From NCBI GenBank assembly GCA_964453915.1, contig CAYVPW010000027.1, forward strand, positions 1 through 17,823: a DNA stretch of 17,823 nt, given 5' to 3'. The notes beneath the pieces are model-generated. The model was not told the DNA's origin and searched no databases. It saw only the letters and a program-made list of their open reading frames with translations. Below are positions 7,433-16,000 of this stretch, one piece after another. The stretch is from UBA1259 sp964453915 (GTDB taxonomy: Bacteria > Bacillota > Clostridia > Christensenellales > Borkfalkiaceae). The position numbers were made by a program, and so were the translations under genes. Within the stretch, counting starts at the first letter, position 1. The number at the start of each line of letters is the position of its first letter.

Positions 7433-7461
7433 ATTATAACTCAATTATAAAATATTGTAAA
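7433..7461 (-). promoter_or_regulatory. Promoter of trmO
   Basis: Read on the minus strand: TTTACA (plus 7456-7461), a 17-base spacer, TATAAT (plus 7433-7438). Start expected near 7426, a leader of about 50 bases. Next to the -35 lies a direct repeat GTAAACC-GTAAACC on the plus strand, whose role is unknown. Confidence 0.6.
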
Positions 7462-7561
7462 CCGTAAACCCCAAAAGGGATAAATACTTTTTTATTAGAA
7501 AACAGTTAAAGTTTTTTGTGCATTTTAGATAAAAATACACGGGTAAAAATGATAAAAAATA

Positions 7562-7590
7562 TTGTAAAAAAAACTATCTTATGCTACAAT
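7562..7590 (+). promoter_or_regulatory. Promoter of the Nudix-SGNH/GH127 operon
   Basis: TTGTAA at 7562-7567, a 17-base spacer, and TGC-TACAAT with TACAAT at 7585-7590 (extended -10). The leader would be about 65 bases and ends in AAGGAG at 7650-7655, ideally placed for the ATG at 7661. Confidence 0.6.
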
Positions 7591-7660
7591 GATAAAGTAA
7601 TAAAATTGTATTTGTATTAGGTTTGTTTTTATCTATATAAAAGCTTATAAAGGAGAAATA

Positions 7661-9103
7661 ATGATAAACGTAGTTGGTGCTTTGATTTGGAAAAACGGAA
7701 AGTTTTTTATATGTCAACGTCCTCAAGCTAAAAAGCGTGCGCTTTTATGGGAGTTCGTAGGCGGGAAAATTGAGGAAGGAGAAACTCCGCAAAACGCACT
7801 TATAAGAGAGTGTAAAGAAGAGTTGTCGGCAGAAATATCGGTAGGCGAACTCTTTTTTGAAAGCAACTATAAGTACGACGACGAAGAGGTTAACCTATGT
7901 GTTTATAAGGCGGAGTTTTTAACAGAACCAACCGTAAAAGAGCATATAGATGCAAAATGGATTATTCCCAGTGAAATTGATAATTACGATTTTTGCAACG
8001 CCGATTTACCCATATTGAATAAGATAAAAAAAGAGTATGACTATTACGATTTGGATAAATATTTATTGCCTTTATGGAACACAAAAACGGTTTATTACGA
8101 AACGGGTTTGTTTTTAGATAAAATGGGAAAGGTAAAGTTGCTTTATTCTCCGGATAAAATTATTTCCGTAAAAGATTACGGCTTAAATAAAACCTACGTT
8201 TTGGACAAAGATTATACCGTAGAAAACGGGTATATCGTAAGAACGGAAAACTCTGATATACCGTATTTAGAAGTGGAAGATTATTATTCTGATGAAAGCG
8301 GGCAATGGAGCATAGAGATTGCGCCTGAAAAAATACCGTATAAATTTAATTGTAAAAAATATGCAAAGTACGGGGAAACGGATTCTTTTACAAAATATCA
8401 AATAGCGGTGACTTATACTCATAGCGACGAGTGGAAAGGCTTTATTCCGCCCTGCAAAAAGGATATATTAAAGAATTTTTATCAAAAGATAAATAAAGAA
8501 AACTGTGCAACTGTCGGTTTTTTCGGCGACAGTATTACAACGGGGTGTAATTCCAGCGGTGTGCCGCAAGGCGGCGTTGTTTCTCCCTATGCGGAAGACT
8601 TTCCTACGATGACCGTTAAAGAGATAGAAAAACGCTTAAACTGTAAAATAAATATGTTTAACACAGCGGTAGGCGGTTGGACAAGCCAAAACGGCGTAGA
8701 AGAATTTGATGAAAGAGTTATAAAAAACAACCCTGATTTACTTGTTTTGGCATTCGGTATGAACGATATGGGCTCTCCTTTAGAAGAATACGGCGCAAGA
8801 ATGGAAAAGATGGTAAAGGCTTTGCACGAATTTAATCCGAAGGCAGAGATAGTTTTGGTGGGAACAAGCGTTCCTAATCCGGAAACAACGTGGTACTTAA
8901 ATCAAGAAAGATTTGTAGAAGAGTTATACAGGCTAGAAAGCAAGTATCCTTTTATAGCCGTTGCCGATATGACCAAGGTTCACAAATATTTGTTTGACGC
9001 AGGCAAAAAATATAGAGACGTAAGCGGAAACAACATAAATCACCCTAACGATTTTGTTGCAAGATTGTATGCTCAAACTATATTAAAAACTATTTTGGGG
9101 TAA
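7661..9103 (+). CDS. Nudix hydrolase fused to SGNH/GDSL hydrolase
   Basis: One unbroken 480-residue frame with two unrelated enzymes. Residues 1-125 form a Nudix domain: the Nudix box runs from Gly35 to Ala57 (GKIEEGE, then RECKEEL), with Glu50, Glu53 and Glu54 as metal ligands; the late Gly of the box is Ser56. The N-terminal half resembles MutT-type nucleotide hydrolases. Residues about 135-275 are a beta-rich region (KLLYSPDKIISVKDYGL) usual in front of clostridial SGNH hydrolases. Residues about 285-480 are the SGNH domain: GDS with Ser291, GMND with Asn368, and NINHP with His461. This suggests an acyl or acetyl esterase acting on sugars. No signal peptide. GH127 follows after 46 bases, suggesting a shared operon in deacylation of arabinosides. 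The substrate of the Nudix half is unknown. Confidence 0.85.
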   Translation: MINVVGALIWKNGKFFICQRPQAKKRALLWEFVGGKIEEGETPQNALIRECKEELSAEISVGELFFESNYKYDDEEVNLCVYKAEFLTEPTVKEHIDAKWIIPSEIDNYDFCNADLPILNKIKKEYDYYDLDKYLLPLWNTKTVYYETGLFLDKMGKVKLLYSPDKIISVKDYGLNKTYVLDKDYTVENGYIVRTENSDIPYLEVEDYYSDESGQWSIEIAPEKIPYKFNCKKYAKYGETDSFTKYQIAVTYTHSDEWKGFIPPCKKDILKNFYQKINKENCATVGFFGDSITTGCNSSGVPQGGVVSPYAEDFPTMTVKEIEKRLNCKINMFNTAVGGWTSQNGVEEFDERVIKNNPDLLVLAFGMNDMGSPLEEYGARMEKMVKALHEFNPKAEIVLVGTSVPNPETTWYLNQERFVEELYRLESKYPFIAVADMTKVHKYLFDAGKKYRDVSGNNINHPNDFVARLYAQTILKTILG

Positions 9104-9149
9104 TCCCGATTATAAAAATATAAAGCTTAAAACAAAAAGGGAAAATAAA

Positions 9150-10961
9150 ATGGATAAAAAGCTGAATTGCTTTAATGCAGGCGAAGTGAAATTTGATAAC
9201 TTTGTAAACGACAATGTGGATTTTGTTATCGAAACGCAACTTTTAAACAAAAATTTGTGGGATAAATGTATCAACGTGTTTAAAACGAGAGAAGATACGG
9301 ATAACGGCGGTTGGCGCGGAGAGTTTTGGGGTAAGATGATGCGCGGCGCAGCACTTACCTATCAATATTCTAAAAACGAAAAGTTATACAAAGTTCTCAC
9401 GTATGCGGTAGTGGGGCTTTTAACCACGCAGGACGAGTTGGGAAGATTTTCCACTTACGAGGTAAAGGACGAATTCCACGGCTGGGATATGTGGGGAAGA
9501 AAATACGTGCTTACCGGTATGCAACACTATTACAGAATTTGTAAAGACGAAGAGTTAAAAGGCAGAATAGTGACTGCTCTTTCAAAGCACGCCGATTATA
9601 TTTTATCTAAAATAGGCAACGGAGAAGGTAAGATTGAAATTACCGAAACCAGCGAAATTTGGGGAAACGTTAACTCCTGTACTATATTAGAGCCTATTGT
9701 TGAACTTTATAAAATGACGGGAGAAAAGAAGTATTTAGATTTTGCAAAATACGTAGTTTCTACCGGCGGTTGCAAGGGGCATAATTTATTAGAACTTACC
9801 GAAAAAAGCGGGTTAATGCCCTATCAATACCCCGTGACTAAGGCTTATGAGATGATGTCTTTTTACGAAGGCGCTTTGGCATATGCGGAAGTGACGGACG
9901 ATAAAAAACTTTTTGATATAGTAGTTAAGTTTATAGAGGACGTATATAACAGTGATATTACCATTATAGGTTCGGCAGGTTGCACGCACGAACTTTTTGA
10001 TAACTCTAAATTTACTCAAAGTGAAGACAGCGATAAAATTATGCAAGAAACCTGCGTGACCGTCACTTGGATGAGGGTTTTATCTCGTTTAATGGCGCTT
10101 ACGGAAAACCCAGCATATGCAGACAGAATAGAAACTTCCGCATTAAACGCTTTATACGGTGCGTTAAATATTTACGGAAGAAAGCAATATAGCATAAAGA
10201 TAGACGGAAGTGGCGGAGAATATTTAAGCGGAATGACTTTTGATAGTTATAGCCCGCTTGTAAACAGCATCAGGGGTAGAGGCATAGGCGGATTTAGACC
10301 GTTTAAGGAAGGCGGCTATCACGGTTGTTGTGCAAGCATAGGTTCTGCGGGAACTGCGCTTTTCCCGCTTACTGCCGTAATGAAAAGCGAAAACGGCGTT
10401 GTGTTTAATAACTATATAGACGGAAAGATGGAGTTTAAAACTCAAAGCGGAGCAAAGGCAACGTATAAGATTTGCACAGGATATCCTGTGAGCGGAAAGG
10501 TTTATATAAAGGTTAAGTACAGTAAGCCCGAAAAGGCAGTTATAAAACTTCGTGTTCCCGATTGGTGCGAAAATTGCTCGATTACCTTTAACGGACAAGA
10601 GAACAAAGCGGAAAAAGGATATTTTGTTATAGAAAGCGAATTCGGCAGAAAGAGCGAAATATTTATCGATATGGGAATGGAACTTAAAGTTCACGAACTA
10701 AACGGCAAAACCGCTTACACTTTCGGTGCGTTGGTTTTGGCTACGGATGGAATGAAAAAACAAGGCGAAAAGTGCAAAAACGAGTTGTTCCGCACCGTGC
10801 TTAAAAAGGGAGATAAAGAACTTTTATTAACAGATTACGCTTCTTGCGGAAAACTTTGGAACGAAGATCTGGACAAAATAAATATTCACTGGGAAGAGTC
10901 TACCGGTTGGAAGATTTGCCCTGCGGAAGATTTGCCAAAGGTAAGCGTTTGGATAGACTAA
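9150..10961 (+). CDS. Glycoside hydrolase, GH127 / DUF1680 type (beta-L-arabinofuranosidase family)
   Basis: A 603-residue (alpha/alpha)6-barrel glycosidase family protein. In the characterised GH127 enzyme HypBA1, zinc is held by a Glu and three Cys, one of which is the nucleophile. The equivalents are visible: Glu300 and Cys302 in QETCVTV, and Cys393-Cys394 in HGCCASIGS, with Cys393 as predicted nucleophile. Glu281 in HELF is a possible acid/base, but this is less sure. The C-terminal beta domains include LRVPDWCENC. No signal peptide, so cytoplasmic action on imported oligosaccharides or glycosides is inferred. AAAGGGA precedes the ATG. It follows the Nudix-SGNH gene at 46 bases and is closed by the hairpin at 10971-10998. 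Specificity for arabinofuranose is inferred from the family and could differ, since DUF1680 proteins are diverse. Confidence 0.88.
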   Translation: MDKKLNCFNAGEVKFDNFVNDNVDFVIETQLLNKNLWDKCINVFKTREDTDNGGWRGEFWGKMMRGAALTYQYSKNEKLYKVLTYAVVGLLTTQDELGRFSTYEVKDEFHGWDMWGRKYVLTGMQHYYRICKDEELKGRIVTALSKHADYILSKIGNGEGKIEITETSEIWGNVNSCTILEPIVELYKMTGEKKYLDFAKYVVSTGGCKGHNLLELTEKSGLMPYQYPVTKAYEMMSFYEGALAYAEVTDDKKLFDIVVKFIEDVYNSDITIIGSAGCTHELFDNSKFTQSEDSDKIMQETCVTVTWMRVLSRLMALTENPAYADRIETSALNALYGALNIYGRKQYSIKIDGSGGEYLSGMTFDSYSPLVNSIRGRGIGGFRPFKEGGYHGCCASIGSAGTALFPLTAVMKSENGVVFNNYIDGKMEFKTQSGAKATYKICTGYPVSGKVYIKVKYSKPEKAVIKLRVPDWCENCSITFNGQENKAEKGYFVIESEFGRKSEIFIDMGMELKVHELNGKTAYTFGALVLATDGMKKQGEKCKNELFRTVLKKGDKELLLTDYASCGKLWNEDLDKINIHWEESTGWKICPAEDLPKVSVWID

Positions 10962-10970
10962 ATAATATAT

Positions 10971-10998
10971 AAAAGAACCCCGTTGTGGGTTCTTTTTT
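10971..10998 (+). terminator. Terminator after GH127, abutting the next gene
   Basis: A 10-bp stem, AAAAGAACCC (10971-10980) with GGGTTCTTTT (10987-10996), a 6-base loop and TT. It ends only 10 bases before the next ATG, so it also lies in that gene's leader. Confidence 0.8.
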
Positions 10999-11008
10999 GA
11001 GAGAAAAA

Positions 11009-11941
11009 ATGAAAGAAATTAATCTAAATTGTTTTGAAAATTTTAAGTGTAAAGCAGGAGATTGTAAAAACAGCTGTTGTATCGGTTGGGAGATAGAAAT
11101 AGATAAAAAAACCCTGAAAAAATATAAAAGAGTAAAAGGTGAATTCGGTAAAAAAATCAAACAAGGCATAGATAAAAAGCAGCGTGTTTTTAAAAAAGAC
11201 GACTGCAGAAGATGTGTGTTTTTAAATAAAGATAATTTATGTGAAATCATCTTAAACCTAGGTGAAAACGCCTTGTGTGATGTTTGTAGGATTCACCCGC
11301 GTTATAAATGTTTTTTATCCGATAGAATAGAGAGAGGCATAGGTTTATCTTGTGAAGAAGGGGTAAAGTTATTATTTAATTATCCTAACGAGATTAAAGA
11401 AGTTGTTACATTTGACGATAATATAAAAGAATCTCTTTTCGATTTTGAAAAAGAGGCATTGTCTTTCCGTAAAGAGATTACAGATATTTTAACCGATATT
11501 AGTTTAGATTTTAGTCAAAAAGTAAAAAGAATTTTGCAAAAAGTAAACTTAAAAGAGAGTGATTTTTTTGCCGTTGATTATAAGAATTTGTTGTTGGGGT
11601 TGGAGCCGCTTGATAAAGACTGGCATAAACTAGTTGGAGATTCAAGTTTTGCAAAATCATTCGATTTTGCCCCGTCTTTTGATAAAAAGAACGAGCGTCT
11701 AGCCGTATATTTTATGTATAGGCATCTTTTGACTGCGATAGACGGACTTGATTTGATAACAAAAACGCTTTTTTCTGTGCTTTCCGTTTACGTTATAAAC
11801 GTTTTATATCAAAACAAAAAATTACCATTTGAAGAATTGTGTAGAAAATATTCGTCAGAAATCGAGTATTCATCAGAAAATTTAAATGCCGTTTTCGATT
11901 TGTTAGACGGTGTTGCTATAAAAACAAAAATAGGAGAATAA
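11009..11941 (+). CDS. Cysteine-rich FliB-type lysine N-methylase family protein
   Basis: Family of FliB, named for methylation of flagellin lysines; the target here is unknown. Visible cysteines: Cys8, Cys14, Cys19, Cys23, Cys24 (FKCKAGDCKNSCCIGW), Cys66, Cys69, Cys78, Cys90, Cys93 (LCDVCRIHPR), Cys101 and Cys115 (GLSCEEG), a pattern that suggests a metal or iron-sulfur centre. The 310 residues are shorter than Salmonella FliB (about 400), the loss being C-terminal. The start is placed at the ATG with GAGAG upstream. A TTG in frame at 10985 lies inside the terminator stem and is rejected. No flagellar gene is in the window. The next gene begins one base after the stop. Confidence 0.8.
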   Translation: MKEINLNCFENFKCKAGDCKNSCCIGWEIEIDKKTLKKYKRVKGEFGKKIKQGIDKKQRVFKKDDCRRCVFLNKDNLCEIILNLGENALCDVCRIHPRYKCFLSDRIERGIGLSCEEGVKLLFNYPNEIKEVVTFDDNIKESLFDFEKEALSFRKEITDILTDISLDFSQKVKRILQKVNLKESDFFAVDYKNLLLGLEPLDKDWHKLVGDSSFAKSFDFAPSFDKKNERLAVYFMYRHLLTAIDGLDLITKTLFSVLSVYVINVLYQNKKLPFEELCRKYSSEIEYSSENLNAVFDLLDGVAIKTKIGE

Positions 11942-11942
11942 A

Positions 11943-12464
11943 ATGAAAAAATTTGCTCTTTTAATAAGTGACGGTTCAGAAGAAATAGAGGCGCTTACTC
12001 CGGTAGACATTCTTCGCCGTGCGGGAATCGTTTGTGACGTCTTTTCCGTTTGCAAAGAATTTATAAAAGGTTCTCACGGAATAGTAATAAAAGCGGATAA
12101 ACTAATAAACGAACTTTGCATAGAAGAATACGACGGGTTGATTATCCCAGGCGGTATGCCCGGTGCAAAAATTATTGCAGATAATATTACGGCAAAAAAT
12201 GCGATTAACGTAGCGGTACAAGGGGGTAAACTGGTTGCGGCGATATGTGCTTCTCCGGCGGTGGTGCTTGCGGAAAACGGCTTTTTAAAATGCAAAAAGG
12301 CAACTTGTTATCCTGCGGAGAACTTTGTTTTTGCCTTAAAAGAAAAATACGTTGAAAAAGACGTGGTTGTAGACGGCAATTTTATTACTGCTAACGGACC
12401 TAAATCCGCTATGAGTTTTTCTTTTGCGATATGCGATTATTTTAATTTAACGCCAAAGTTTTAG
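11943..12464 (+). CDS. DJ-1/PfpI family protein
   Basis: A 173-residue single-domain protein of the DJ-1/ThiJ/YajL branch. Seen: the nucleophile-elbow cysteine Cys102 in AAICASPAV, the supporting acid Glu16 in SEEIEALTP, and GGMPGA at 70-75. Family members are linked to protection against oxidative or carbonyl damage; glyoxalase or deglycase activity is debated, and thiazole-biosynthesis labels in databases are not supported. AGGAG lies inside the end of the preceding gene and only one base separates the frames, so the two are translated together. The gene ends before the bidirectional terminator at 12515-12552. Confidence 0.93.
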   Translation: MKKFALLISDGSEEIEALTPVDILRRAGIVCDVFSVCKEFIKGSHGIVIKADKLINELCIEEYDGLIIPGGMPGAKIIADNITAKNAINVAVQGGKLVAAICASPAVVLAENGFLKCKKATCYPAENFVFALKEKYVEKDVVVDGNFITANGPKSAMSFSFAICDYFNLTPKF

Positions 12465-12514
12465 TTTTGTTAAAAAGATAATTAAGATTTTTGCCGCTTA
12501 CTAGATGTTTATTT

Positions 12515-12552
12515 AAAAAAACACCCTGCCTAAATTAGGCGGGGTGTTTTTT
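12515..12552. terminator. Strong bidirectional terminator
   Basis: A stem of about 18 bp: A-run plus ACACCC (12521-12526), T-G wobble, GCCTA, a 3-base loop, and the complementary TAGGC, GGGTGT and T-run to 12552. A-runs and T-runs on both sides let it serve the DJ-1 gene and the convergent PQ-loop gene. Confidence 0.88.
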
Positions 12553-12569
12553 ATTTTTTAAGGGGTTAA

Positions 12570-12890
12570 TTACTTGTTTAGTAATTCCGCATCTCTTTCT
12601 TTATCTAACTTTACGTTACGGAAATAAAGCGCAACGTCTATAGAAATTTCTATAAAGTTAAGCACGTAGAATACGGCGCTTAATATAAAGATAAATCCGG
12701 AAGAGCCGATTGCAAGTTGAATTGCTTTACGTGCGATACCGAAAGCATAACCTATCAACAAAAATATTTCAAAAAATAAGCTTTTGCCTTTCGCGGTTCT
12801 AGATTTGTAAGATTTTGCAATCGAGATAGGCCAAGAAAGACCAAAGCAAAAAATTGTAAACGCTTCAAATAAATCAAGTAAAATATCCAT
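12570..12890 (-). CDS. Small PQ-loop (SemiSWEET-like) membrane protein
   Basis: A 106-residue protein with about three hydrophobic segments (roughly residues 5-24, 38-56 and 60-90). The segment GLSWPISIAKSYKSRTAKGKS near residues 17-37 resembles the PQ-loop repeat (Pro-Gln replaced by Pro-Ile, then the Lys-Ser-Lys-Ser cluster), as in short bacterial PQ-loop/SemiSWEET proteins, which as dimers form a sugar-transport path. Transport activity is inference. AGGAG lies 9 bases before the ATG and a good promoter is at 12925-12953. It is monocistronic and divergent from the M60 gene. Confidence 0.65.
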   Translation of the reverse strand: MDILLDLFEAFTIFCFGLSWPISIAKSYKSRTAKGKSLFFEIFLLIGYAFGIARKAIQLAIGSSGFIFILSAVFYVLNFIEISIDVALYFRNVKLDKERDAELLNK

Positions 12891-12924
12891 TTGTACATTC
12901 TCCTAAGTTTTATTAACTTTCCGT

Positions 12925-12953
12925 ATTCTATCACATTAAAATTCATTAGTCAA
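12925..12953 (-). promoter_or_regulatory. Promoter of the PQ-loop gene
   Basis: On the minus strand: TTGACT (plus 12948-12953), a 17-base spacer, TGA-TAGAAT with TAGAAT at plus 12925-12930 (extended -10). Confidence 0.65.
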
Positions 12954-13030
12954 ATTATTTTTTAAAATAATTGTTTAGGCATATCACTTATTAGCCATGC
13001 TTGAATTTTTGTTTTTTGTGATTATTGAGA

Positions 13031-13059
13031 TATACAAAATAATAAAATTGTGTTATATT
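13031..13059 (+). promoter_or_regulatory. Possible extended -10 promoter at the M60 start codon
   Basis: TATACA at 13031-13036, a 17-base spacer, and TGT-TATATT with TATATT at 13054-13059. The start would fall at about 13065-13067, on the ATG itself, implying a leaderless transcript. The -35 is weak. Confidence 0.4.
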
Positions 13060-13065
13060 ATTGCT

Positions 13066-16000
13066 ATGAGCGAAAAAGTTAGAAAAAAGAAAGTTGTTTG
13101 GATAATAGCGTTGGTTTTTTTGTGTGCTGTTTTGGTAGCGTGTTTTTGCGCGTTATTTATAGTAAATAAAGATAAAGAAAACGAAAAAGATCAACAAGAA
13201 AGCAATAATGCTTCAACAACGGAACAGCAATTGTTTAATAAGCCGGTAATTGTTGATTCTAAAATAGGAGTAGCGTATTCCGTCGTTGGAAAAGTGGATA
13301 GAAAAAAGCCCGAACTTAAAAACGAGGGCTTATCTCGTTATCCTGTTTACGGGCAAAATTTATCTAAATTAAGCGAAGAGAGCGACGAGGACTTTACTGC
13401 ACTAAAAAACGCAATTTTAGCAGAAAACGCAAAACTAAACGCCGACCCTAACGCCACTCTTTCCGGCACTTGTTCTAATTACGATTCTATGGACGAAAAC
13501 GGTTATTTGTATTTAAGCGGGCAACCCGTTTTGGATAGTAATGACAACCACAGGCGCTTATATAAGCACACGGCGTCTGAAAATATGTATTTCGGCAACG
13601 TGAGCGATAGTGAGAGTGCCGTTATAAAACAGATAAAAATTCAGCCCAGACAAATGGGAAATTATATAACCGGATTGTATGCGCCCGCAGGGGAAGTAAT
13701 AAAACTAACCCTTTCGGAAGAAGATTTAAACAAAACGGGTGGATTTAACATTTTTGTAGGGGCAACGCTTGCAAACGGGCAGGCAAACAATATTTGGCTT
13801 GCAAAAGATTTTTGCCGTATGCCGGTTATTGCAAATAAAATGCCCGTAAATAAAGACGTTTGCACTTACGATGAAAATTCTAAAACTTATACTTGCTATT
13901 TCGGTTCTTATTTGGGCGGACCCGTTTATATAGGTTCTCCAAAGGTTAAAAAAGAGTTTAAGGTAGAAATATCGGGAGCGGTAGAATATCCCCATTTTAT
14001 TTACGGCTTGACAACGGAAGATGAATATAAAGAATTGCTAAAATCAAGTGCTCCGTATTTTGATTTGGAAGTTTTTGACAATACCGTTCGCTTTTCCGGA
14101 CCTAGAGTTTGCTCTGATAAATATTCTTATTCCGAACTTATGAATGCCGCCGAACTTTGGGATAAAATTGCAAGGGTATCTAAACAAGTGCCCACGGGCT
14201 CAAACAGTGCTTACGGAATAGATTTTTTGTTTGAACCGTTCGTTGCGGCTGGCGGAGCAGTCGCTTTTGTTGGGCGAAACACCGTTAACTGTCCTACGGA
14301 TTGGATGGACAGTTGCTTAAACGTAGAAAATTTTGTAAACAACGGTGCATGGGGAAATATCCACGAATTTAACCACCACTTTCAAAATTTCGGTTTGCCT
14401 AACGGCGGTGAAGTGACTAATAATGCGATAAGTTTGGTGGAATATTCTTTGTTTACAAAAATTTCTTCTAAAAGGAGTTTAAACGACAAATCGTTAACGG
14501 ATTGGAACGTTTACACAGACCCTTCGAGGGCGCTTAGAATATTATTAGACAATTCTGAAAGCGGTGCGGCAGTTGGGTCTTTAGATGCTTATGCAACCGT
14601 TTTACATTCTTTTGGTCAATCTGTGTTTATAGAATCGACGCAAAACGGCAGCGGGGTAGATAACTGGTATAAAAATTTATGCAATTTAACGCATTATAAT
14701 TTTTATTATTATTTTACCGAAATTTTACACCAAACGGTTTCGTCTTCCGTTGCGGAAGAGATAGAAACTAAAAACTATCCCACATACGTCCCAGTTGCGT
14801 GCATATATCAAACCGGCACAAAATATAATTTTGACGGGGACACAAGAAAAATAACAACCGTTCAACCGTTTGAATTCGTAGGGGAAACGTATGATTTTAA
14901 TATAGAGTCTTTAATAAAAATTCCGGACGGTTTTACAACAACAAACGTTTCCGTAGGCAAGCCTCAGTACGGGAAAATTGTTAAAATAAGTGAAGATTTA
15001 TACCGTTTTATCCCTTCTAAAGAAAAGGTTTCCGGCGATATAGACGTAAAGATCTCTATGATAAAAAACGACAACGCCTTTAAAGTAGAAGACGTGACGC
15101 TTGTTTTCGGGCTAAAAAAACAGCAACAAAGAATTGCGGATAGAACGACTTATTATTTCGATAGCGATTTGTTAACTGTGTTTAAAGACGTAGATGACGC
15201 CGTGGCAAAAAACTATGCGGGATATAATTCTTTTTCAACCTATGAAAGTACTTTTAACGGTGCAGAATGTGCCGCGGTATGGTGGAATAGCGAAGGGGTT
15301 TTGCTTAATGCTATTACAGAGTACAATTCAAAAATATATATTACGGAAAACAATATATATCGGTTTAGTATTAGGGGCAAGTACGCTAATTTATATATTT
15401 CTTTTGACGGCGTAAATTATCAGTCGGTTGCAAAAGCAGGCGAGACTTATAACAATAATTTTAACGTGTGCGTTCAAAACGGAGAGTATAAAGATTATCA
15501 ATTAAAAAGGGGACAAACCGTTTATCTTAAAGCGGTCGTTATGCACGTAGACGTAGAAAGGTGTGCGTTTGTGGTTGGTATGGGAACTGTTAAAAACGGC
15601 AGTGCCGCACTAGACGATGCGACTAAAAAGACAACCGTTTATAACGTAAATTATCAACCCGAAAAATTTGAATCAGACTATTTTTATACCAGAGAATATC
15701 AAAAAGAAAATTTTTCCGTAAAAACAAACGATTGTTTAAGCGTGGTTTCTACAAACTTTTCTCCGTGGGATTCTACAACCGAACTAAAAAATTTATTCGA
15801 TGGGGATTCGGCTACGTTTATGCACAATAAGCAATACGAGTACGTTAGCGAAACTTCTCCGTTTGAAATGGTAATAGATTTAGGAAAAACAATAAAAGCA
15901 AACAGGGTTGTTATGTACGGCAGGGATAATAATTCTCAAACGCCTATGAGTTATCAACTTTTCGGCGGGACTGACATTGAAAATATGTTGCTTTTATGTG

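Noticed and set aside
10224..10694. A 156-codon minus-strand frame inside the GH127 gene
   Set aside because: Antisense to the catalytic cysteine region; no recognisable domain or start signal.
10985..11008. Upstream TTG start for the FliB-type protein
   Set aside because: It lies inside the terminator hairpin of the previous gene and the added residues do not belong to the family; ATG at 11009 has a ribosome site.
12997..13065. 23-residue N-terminal extension of the M60 protein
   Set aside because: It places a second hydrophobic stretch before a normal basic signal start and has no ribosome site; the ATG at 13066 is preferred, though not proven.
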